From assembly GCA_038239195.1 (NCBI GenBank), contig JBBSEZ010000288.1, positions 1 through 12,934 of the forward strand: a stretch of 12,934 bases of DNA. Reading direction: 5' to 3'. The position numbers and the translations under genes were made by a program. This document shows positions 7,394 to 12,934 of the stretch, piece by piece. Source of the DNA: JBBSEZ01 sp038239195 (GTDB lineage Bacteria; Planctomycetota; Planctomycetia; Gemmatales; Gemmataceae). The notes beneath the pieces are model-generated. The model ran no database searches. It saw nothing but the letters and a program-made list of their open reading frames with translations, and had not been told where the DNA came from. Within the stretch, counting starts at the first letter, position 1; every line of letters starts with the position of its first letter.

Positions 7394-10300
7394 ATGGAGC
7401 GCTTCATCTGCATCCACGGGCACTTCTACCAACCGCCGCGCGAGAGCCCCTGGCTGGAAGTGATCGAGCTCCAGGACTCCGCCTACCCCTACCACGACTG
7501 GCACGAGCGCCTCACCGCCGAGTGCTACGCGCCCAACGCCGTCGCCCGCGTCCTCGACGCCGAGGGGCGCATCGAGCGGCTCGTCAACAACTACGCCCGC
7601 ATCAGCTTCGACTTCGGCCCCACCCTCCTCGCCTGGCTCGAAGAAAAGGCGCCCGACGTCTACGCCGGCATCCTCGAGGCCGACCGCGATGGCCGCAAGC
7701 GCTTCTCCGGTCACGGCCCTGCCCTTGCTCTGCCCTACAACCACACGATCCTCCCTCTCGCCAGCCGGCAGGACAAGGTCACGCAGGTCGTCTGGGGCGC
7801 CCGCGACTTCGAGGCCCGGTTTGGCCGACCGCCCGAAGGCGCGTGGCTCCCCGAGACCGCCGTCGATCTCGAAACGCTCGAAGTGCTCGCCGAACACGGC
7901 ATCCGCTTTACCGTCCTCGCCCCCGCCCAGGCCGCCCGCGTCCGCGCGCTGGACGAAAAAGGCGATTGGCAAGACGTCGGCGGGAAGGTCGATACCACCC
8001 GGCCCTACCTCCAGCGCCTGCCGTCCGGCCGAGCGATCGCCCTGTTCTTCTTCGACGGCGCCATCGGCAGCGCCGTCGCCTTCGACCGACTGCTGACGCG
8101 CGGCGAGGACTTCGCCCAGCGCCTGCTTGGCGGTTTCGCCGACCGCCCGGGCCCGCAACTCGTCCACGTGGCGACCGATGGGGAGAGCTATGGCCATCAC
8201 CACGTTCACGGCGACATGGCCCTCGCCTTCGCGCTCCAGCGCATCGAGGACAGCGGCGCCGCCAAGCTCACCAACTACGGCGAGTACCTCGAACACTTCC
8301 CGCCCACGCTGGAAGTGCAAATCCACGAGAACACCTCCTGGAGTTGCCGGCACGGTATCGCGCGCTGGCGCTCCGACTGCGGCTGCAACACCGGCAAGCG
8401 CGGCTACCAGCAGGCATGGCGCGCCCCCCTCCGCGCCGCCCTCGACGGGCTGCGCGACGCGCTCGCCGGCCCCTTTGAAGAGGCGGGCCACGCCCTGTTC
8501 CGCTCCCCCGTCGCGGCGCGCGACGACTACGCGAGCGTACCGCGCGACCGCTCCCCGGAGGCCCTGGAGGCGTTCCTCGCCAAACACGCGCGCCGCGAAT
8601 CGGGCGAAACGGAGCGGACTAGGGCGCTGAAGCTGCTCGAGGCCCAGCGGCAGGCGCAGTTGATGTACGCGAGCTATGGCTGGTTCTTCGACGAGGTCTC
8701 CTCCCCCGAGACGGTGCAGTGCCTGCTCAGTGCCGACCGCGCGCTCCAGCTCGGGCAGGAGCTGTTCGGTGCCGACCTCGAAAGCGCTTTCCTCGAACGG
8801 CTGGAGAAGGCGCCGAGCAACCTGCCCGAGTACGGCAACGGGAAGCGCGTCTACGAGCTGCTCGTCAAGCCGGCCCGCGTCGATTGGGACAAGATCGGCG
8901 CCCACTACGCCGTCAGCTCGCTGTTCGAGCCCCACCCCGCCCAGGCGCGCCTGTTCTGCTATCTCATCGAGCGCACGGCCGGGCGCACTCTCGAGGCGGG
9001 GAAGGTCAAGCTGGTCGTGGGACAGGCGCGCATCTCCTCGACGATCACGCTGGAGGCCGAGCTGCGGGCCTACGGCGCCATCCACTTCGGGGACCACAAC
9101 GTCCACGCGGGCGTGCGCTTCCTGGAGGAGGGCCCCTACCGCGCCTGCGTCGCCGAGTTGGAGGAGGCGTTCGCGCGCGTCGATTACGCCGAACTGATCC
9201 GCCTGATGGATCGGCACTTCGGCGCTCCGTACTCCCTTGCCTCGCTGTTCCGCGACGAACAGCGTCGCGTGCTCAAGCGCGTGCTGCGCGCCACGCTCAC
9301 CGACACGACGGCGGCCTACGGGAAGCTCTACGAGCAGAACCTCCCCCTCATGCACTTCCTCAAGCACCTCCGGGCGCCTCTGCCCTACGCCCTGCAGGCG
9401 ACGGCCGAGGTGATGTACAACAACGACCTGCGCTGGGCCTTCGAGGACGACGAGCCCAACATCGAGCACATCCAGCGGGTGCTGGGCGAGGCCACGTCCT
9501 GGCACGTCGAGCTCGACATGCACGGCCTGGCCTACAAGTTCACGCGCATGCTCGGTCGCACCGCCGAGCGCTGGCGCGAACTGCCAACCCAGGCCGAGTT
9601 GCTCCTCAACCTCGTCCAGGCGGTGGACCTCGCCCGCGCCCTGCCGTTCGAGCCGAGCCTGTGGAAGGTGCAAAACGTCTACGTCGAGCTGACAGAAAGC
9701 GCCTTCCCCGCCCAGGCCGAGTTCTCCGCCGAGGGCGATCCGGCCGCCCGGCAGTGGGTGGAGCGCTTCCTCGAGCTGGGCGAGAAGCTGCGCATCCGCA
9801 CCGAGGGCTTAAAAAAAAAGAGTGAGGAGCTGAACAAGCGCCAGGCCCCCGCCGATCTGCTGCGCGAGCTGATCGCCACCCGGCGCGTGCCCGTGTCCAC
9901 GTACCGGATGCAGTTCAACAAGGAGTTCCCCTTCGCCCGCGCCACGGCACTCGTGCCCTACCTACGCGACCTGGGCATCGGCGACCTCTACGCCTCGCCC
10001 ATCCTCCAGGCTCGCCCCGGCAGCGCGCACGGCTACGACATCTGCGACCACGGCCACGTCAATCCCGAGCTGGGCGGGGAGGCCGCGTTCGACGAACTGG
10101 CCGGCGCCCTCCGCGCCGCCGAGATGGGGCTGCTCGTGGACATGGTGCCCAACCACGTGGGCATCGGCGACCCGAGCAACCGCTGGTGGATGGACGTGCT
10201 CGAAAACGGCGCCAGCGCGCGCCACGCCGCCACCTTCGACGTCGATTGGCACCCCGTCAACCCCGACCTCGAAAACAAGGTCTTGCTGCCCGTCCTCGGC

Positions 10301-12856
10301 GAGCAGTTCGGCGAGGCGCTGGAGAGCGGGAAACTGCGCATCTCCTACGAGGAGGGCTCGTTTTATCTGCATTACTACGACAAGCGCTGGCCGCTGGCGC
10401 CCGGCACGTGTGGCAGCCTGTTGCGCGCGCGCCTCGACCCCCTCGCCAGGGCGCTGGGCCAGGACAACGACCACGTGCAGGAGCTCCGCAGCATCTTGAC
10501 GGCGCTGGCCCACCTCCCGCCACGCAGCGGCCTCCCGCCCGAGCTGCGCGTGGAGCGCTACCGCGAGAAGGAGATCATCAAGCGCCGCCTGTCGGCGCTG
10601 GTACACGCCAGCGCCGAGGTGCGCGGCGCCCTCGAGGCGAGCGTACAGCAGTTCAACGGCCGGGTCGGCTCGCCCGGCAGCTTCGACGACCTCGGCGCGC
10701 TGATCGAGGCGCAGTCGTACCGGCTGGCTTTCTGGCGCGTCGCCTCCGAAGAGATCAACTACCGCCGCTTCTTCGACGTCAACGACCTTGCCGCCATCCG
10801 GCCCGAACTGCCCGAGGTCTTCCACGCCACCCATCAAGTGGTGCTGCGCCTGCTCGCCGAGGGCAAGGTGACGGGCCTGCGCATCGACCACCCCGACGGG
10901 CTGTGGGCGCCGGCGGATTATTTCCGCCAGCTCCAGGAGCCCTACGTCCGCGATCAGGTGCGCCAGCGCGGGCGGGCCCCGCGCTCCGCGCGGGCCCTGG
11001 CGCGCGCCGTCGCGACGGCTCTCGACGAGGTGGCCGCCCTGCCCCAGCCGGCGCAATGGCCGCTCTACGTCGTGGCCGAGAAGATCCTCACCGAGGGCGA
11101 GCCCCTCCCGCTTCACTGGGCGGTCGCCGGCACCACCGGGTACGACTTCCTCAACGCGGTCAACGGCCTGTTCGTCGATCCGAACCATCGCGACGACTTC
11201 GACCGCATTTATCGCGAGTTCACCGGCGAGGAGGCCTCGCTGGCCGAGCTGGTGCTGGCGTGCAAAACGACGATCATGGAGGGGCCGATGGCCAGCGAGA
11301 TCAACTCGCTGAGCCATCAACTCGACCGCGTCGCGGAGCGCAACCGCCACTACCGCGACTTCACGCTGGGCAATCTGACGCAGGCGGTGCGGGCGATCGT
11401 CGCCTGCCTGCCGATCTACCGTACCTACATCCGCCCCGGCGAGCCCGTCACGAGCCGCGACCGGGGCTTCATCGAGGAGACGGTCGAACTGGCCAAGGCG
11501 CGCAGCCCGCGCCTTGCCGCCGCCGTTTTCGACTTCATCCGCGACACGCTGCTGGGCAAGTCGCTCGCGCAGTTCCGCGAGGCGGACCGGCCCGCGGTGG
11601 TCGAGTGGGTGATGCGCTTTCAGCAGTTGACGGGCCCGATCATGGCCAAGGGGGTCGAGGACACCGCCTTTTACATCTACAACCGGATGACGTCGCTCAA
11701 CGAGGTGGGCGGGCATCCCGAGCAGTTCGGCCTGACGGTCGAGGCGTTTCACAAGCACAACAGCGACGGCCAGGCGCTCTGGCCTCACTCGCTGCTGGCG
11801 ACCTCGACGCACGACACCAAGCGCGCCGAGGACGTGCGGGCACGCATCGACGTGCTCTCCGAGATGCCCGCGGAGTGGGAGAAGGTCGTCCACCGCTGGC
11901 GCAAGCAACACGACGGGCTGGTGGCCCTGGTCGAGGGCGAGCCGGCGCCGTCGGCCAACGATCAGTACCTGTTCTATCAAACGGTGGTCGGCGCCTGGCC
12001 CCCCGGCGAGCTGACGGGCGAAGGCCTTGGGCTGTTCCGGGGCCGGCTGGCCGAGTACATGCTCAAGGCGATCAAGGAGGCCAAGGTCCGCACGAGCTGG
12101 GTCAACCCCGAGGACGCCTACGACACCGCCGTGCGCGCCTTCGTGCTGGGAGCGCTGGCCGACGGCGCCGAATCGTTCCGCCGCGAGGCCGGCGCGTTCG
12201 TGCGCCGGGTGGCGTTCTTCGGCTACCTCAACGGGCTGGCCCAGATGGTGCTCAAGGCGACCAGCCCGGGCGTCCCCGACTTCTATCAGGGATGCGAATT
12301 GTGGGACTTTAGCCTCGTCGATCCCGACAACCGCCGTCCCGTCGATTACGAGCTGCGCCAGCGCTTGCTCGGGGAGCTGCGCGCCGAGATCGACAAGGGC
12401 CCCGACCTCCTCGCCCTGGCCAAAGGCCTCCTGGAGAAGATGGAGGATGGCCGGATCAAGCTCTACCTGACCGCCCGCACGCTGGGCCTGCGCCGGCGAT
12501 TGGCCGCGGTGTTCGCGCAGGGCGACTACGTCCCACTGACGGCGACGGGGGAGAAGGCGCCGCACGTCTGCGCCTTCGCGCGGGGCTTCGAGGAGAAGCG
12601 CGTGCTGACGGTCGCCGTAGCGCGAGTGGTCGGCCTGACGGGCGGGATGGAGCGCTTGCCCGTTGGGGCAAGCGTTTGGGGCGACACGCGGCTGGAGCTC
12701 CCCGCGGGGTGGGCGGGGGAGCGCTACCGAGATGCGTACACCGGCGCGGAGTGGTCGGTGGACGAGGGCGGGCTGTGGCTGCGCGAGGTGCTGGGGGCGC
12801 TGCCGGTGGCGCTGCTCGAGCGCGTGGAAGGCGAGCCGCAACCGGAGCAACCGTAG
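7394..12856 (+). CDS. treY: GH57 (DUF3536) glycosidase fused to maltooligosyltrehalose synthase (TreY)
   Basis: 1820 aa, about twice the length of a usual TreY. Residues 1 to about 800 are a GH57 enzyme of the DUF3536 type: CIHGHFYQPPRE (H8, H10), GAWLPETAVD (E154, nucleophile motif), VATDGESYGHHHVHGD (D262, acid/base motif), and a Cys-containing segment WSCRHG...SDCGCNTG (316-334). Its exact alpha-glucan reaction is unknown. Residues from about 830 are TreY (GH13): VPVSTYRMQFNKEF, YASPILQARPGSAHGYD, LVDMVPNHVG, nucleophile D1165 in GLRIDHPDGL, acid/base E1229 in VVAEKIL, and D1474 in STHDTKRAED. TreY turns the reducing end of maltooligosaccharides into a trehalose unit that TreZ would cleave off; TreZ is not in the window. 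The linker (about 800-830, EGLKKKSEELNKRQAP) is encoded across a run of nine A that may cause frameshifting. DUF3536 proteins are often near glucan and trehalose genes; I do not know how widespread this fusion is. Confidence 0.9.
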   Translation: MERFICIHGHFYQPPRESPWLEVIELQDSAYPYHDWHERLTAECYAPNAVARVLDAEGRIERLVNNYARISFDFGPTLLAWLEEKAPDVYAGILEADRDGRKRFSGHGPALALPYNHTILPLASRQDKVTQVVWGARDFEARFGRPPEGAWLPETAVDLETLEVLAEHGIRFTVLAPAQAARVRALDEKGDWQDVGGKVDTTRPYLQRLPSGRAIALFFFDGAIGSAVAFDRLLTRGEDFAQRLLGGFADRPGPQLVHVATDGESYGHHHVHGDMALAFALQRIEDSGAAKLTNYGEYLEHFPPTLEVQIHENTSWSCRHGIARWRSDCGCNTGKRGYQQAWRAPLRAALDGLRDALAGPFEEAGHALFRSPVAARDDYASVPRDRSPEALEAFLAKHARRESGETERTRALKLLEAQRQAQLMYASYGWFFDEVSSPETVQCLLSADRALQLGQELFGADLESAFLERLEKAPSNLPEYGNGKRVYELLVKPARVDWDKIGAHYAVSSLFEPHPAQARLFCYLIERTAGRTLEAGKVKLVVGQARISSTITLEAELRAYGAIHFGDHNVHAGVRFLEEGPYRACVAELEEAFARVDYAELIRLMDRHFGAPYSLASLFRDEQRRVLKRVLRATLTDTTAAYGKLYEQNLPLMHFLKHLRAPLPYALQATAEVMYNNDLRWAFEDDEPNIEHIQRVLGEATSWHVELDMHGLAYKFTRMLGRTAERWRELPTQAELLLNLVQAVDLARALPFEPSLWKVQNVYVELTESAFPAQAEFSAEGDPAARQWVERFLELGEKLRIRTEGLKKKSEELNKRQAPADLLRELIATRRVPVSTYRMQFNKEFPFARATALVPYLRDLGIGDLYASPILQARPGSAHGYDICDHGHVNPELGGEAAFDELAGALRAAEMGLLVDMVPNHVGIGDPSNRWWMDVLENGASARHAATFDVDWHPVNPDLENKVLLPVLGEQFGEALESGKLRISYEEGSFYLHYYDKRWPLAPGTCGSLLRARLDPLARALGQDNDHVQELRSILTALAHLPPRSGLPPELRVERYREKEIIKRRLSALVHASAEVRGALEASVQQFNGRVGSPGSFDDLGALIEAQSYRLAFWRVASEEINYRRFFDVNDLAAIRPELPEVFHATHQVVLRLLAEGKVTGLRIDHPDGLWAPADYFRQLQEPYVRDQVRQRGRAPRSARALARAVATALDEVAALPQPAQWPLYVVAEKILTEGEPLPLHWAVAGTTGYDFLNAVNGLFVDPNHRDDFDRIYREFTGEEASLAELVLACKTTIMEGPMASEINSLSHQLDRVAERNRHYRDFTLGNLTQAVRAIVACLPIYRTYIRPGEPVTSRDRGFIEETVELAKARSPRLAAAVFDFIRDTLLGKSLAQFREADRPAVVEWVMRFQQLTGPIMAKGVEDTAFYIYNRMTSLNEVGGHPEQFGLTVEAFHKHNSDGQALWPHSLLATSTHDTKRAEDVRARIDVLSEMPAEWEKVVHRWRKQHDGLVALVEGEPAPSANDQYLFYQTVVGAWPPGELTGEGLGLFRGRLAEYMLKAIKEAKVRTSWVNPEDAYDTAVRAFVLGALADGAESFRREAGAFVRRVAFFGYLNGLAQMVLKATSPGVPDFYQGCELWDFSLVDPDNRRPVDYELRQRLLGELRAEIDKGPDLLALAKGLLEKMEDGRIKLYLTARTLGLRRRLAAVFAQGDYVPLTATGEKAPHVCAFARGFEEKRVLTVAVARVVGLTGGMERLPVGASVWGDTRLELPAGWAGERYRDAYTGAEWSVDEGGLWLREVLGALPVALLERVEGEPQPEQP
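9803..9833 (+). other. Candidate slippage/frameshift site (A9, dnaX-like)
   Basis: In the main frame the codons are GGC TTA AAA AAA AAG AGT GAG, with nine A at 9811-9819. AAAAAAGAGTGA (9814-9825) is the E. coli dnaX -1 site, where a slip on A-AAA-AAG yields Lys-Glu then UGA. Here the same slip gives L-K-K-K-E-stop at TGA 9823-9825, an 810-aa GH57 product. The third frame stops at TGA 9831-9833, giving 812 aa. A GAGGG (9803-9807) lies upstream, as the stimulatory Shine-Dalgarno does in dnaX. A weak stem (GCGCC 9838-9842 with GGCGC 9882-9886, and an inner hairpin 9854-9874) lies downstream, farther away than in dnaX. TTA should be a rare leucine codon in such a GC-rich gene. Confidence 0.55.
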
Positions 12857-12866
12857 GGTGGGGCGC

Positions 12867-12893
12867 GTGGTTTGGGGGCCCCCCCACAACCAC
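12867..12893 (+). terminator. Possible hairpin after treY
   Basis: GTGGTT-T-GGGGG (from 12867) can pair with CCCCC-A-(C)-AACCAC (to 12893), with one bulged C, ten bases after the TAG of treY. No T run follows, so at best this is a U-poor terminator. The last bases of the window are simple C/A-rich sequence and hold no gene. Confidence 0.25.
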
Positions 12894-12934
12894 ACCCCCC
12901 ACGGGGCGGCGCCGATAGACCCCCACACACAAAA

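Noticed and set aside
12857..12934. C-rich end of the window as a gene or telomere-like repeat
   Set aside because: It is a short, irregular C/A-rich tail, probably just the edge of a contig.

Overview
This is a GC-rich bacterial window. I infer a planctomycete, probably of the Gemmatales. The signs are the strong GC bias at third codon positions, a SprT-like protease and an 'FEAAGWP...IRF...WE' domain of types I remember mainly from Gemmata-like genomes, and an 'AACGCTAAGCCGCAAGCGG' intergenic hairpin repeat of a kind I associate with them. The taxonomy is from memory and was not checked.

The left part (about 1-2603) is an accessory region with every gene on the minus strand. Read in the direction of transcription it holds: a two-domain gene broken by a one-base frameshift (2603-2032); two tandem paralogues of a family I do not recognise, each made of two copies of a 64-residue unit (1818-1312 and 1279-833); a possible 30-residue ORF; a small acidic protein (658-392); and the first 79 codons of a SprT-like metallopeptidase that runs off the window (237-1). 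A perfect 20-bp palindrome lies just upstream of the SprT-like start.

The middle part (about 2604-4022) is a divergent intergenic region of 1.4 kb in which I find no convincing gene. It is rich in short repeats and hairpins: helically phased CGTTTCA motifs, a TGGCA/TGCCA cluster, an inverted pair of 19-mers and at least two stable hairpins.

The right part (4023-12856, plus strand) is a two-gene trehalose/maltose/alpha-glucan unit. The first gene is a trehalose synthase-maltokinase fusion (TreS-Pep2, 1094 aa), expected to turn trehalose into maltose and then maltose 1-phosphate. A 21-bp-stem hairpin repeat, which contains the TreS stop codon, separates it from a very large second gene (1820 aa). 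That gene joins a GH57 glycosidase (DUF3536 type) to maltooligosyltrehalose synthase (TreY). Together the two would connect alpha-glucan, trehalose and maltose 1-phosphate pools. TreZ, GlgE and a branching enzyme are not in the window.

The most interesting signal is at the GH57/TreY junction. A run of nine A (9811-9819) sits in the context A-AAA-AAG-AGT-GA, the same 12 bases as the E. coli dnaX frameshift site. Both alternative frames stop within 14 bases of the run. Slippage would therefore release a free GH57 enzyme from a gene whose main frame encodes the fusion.
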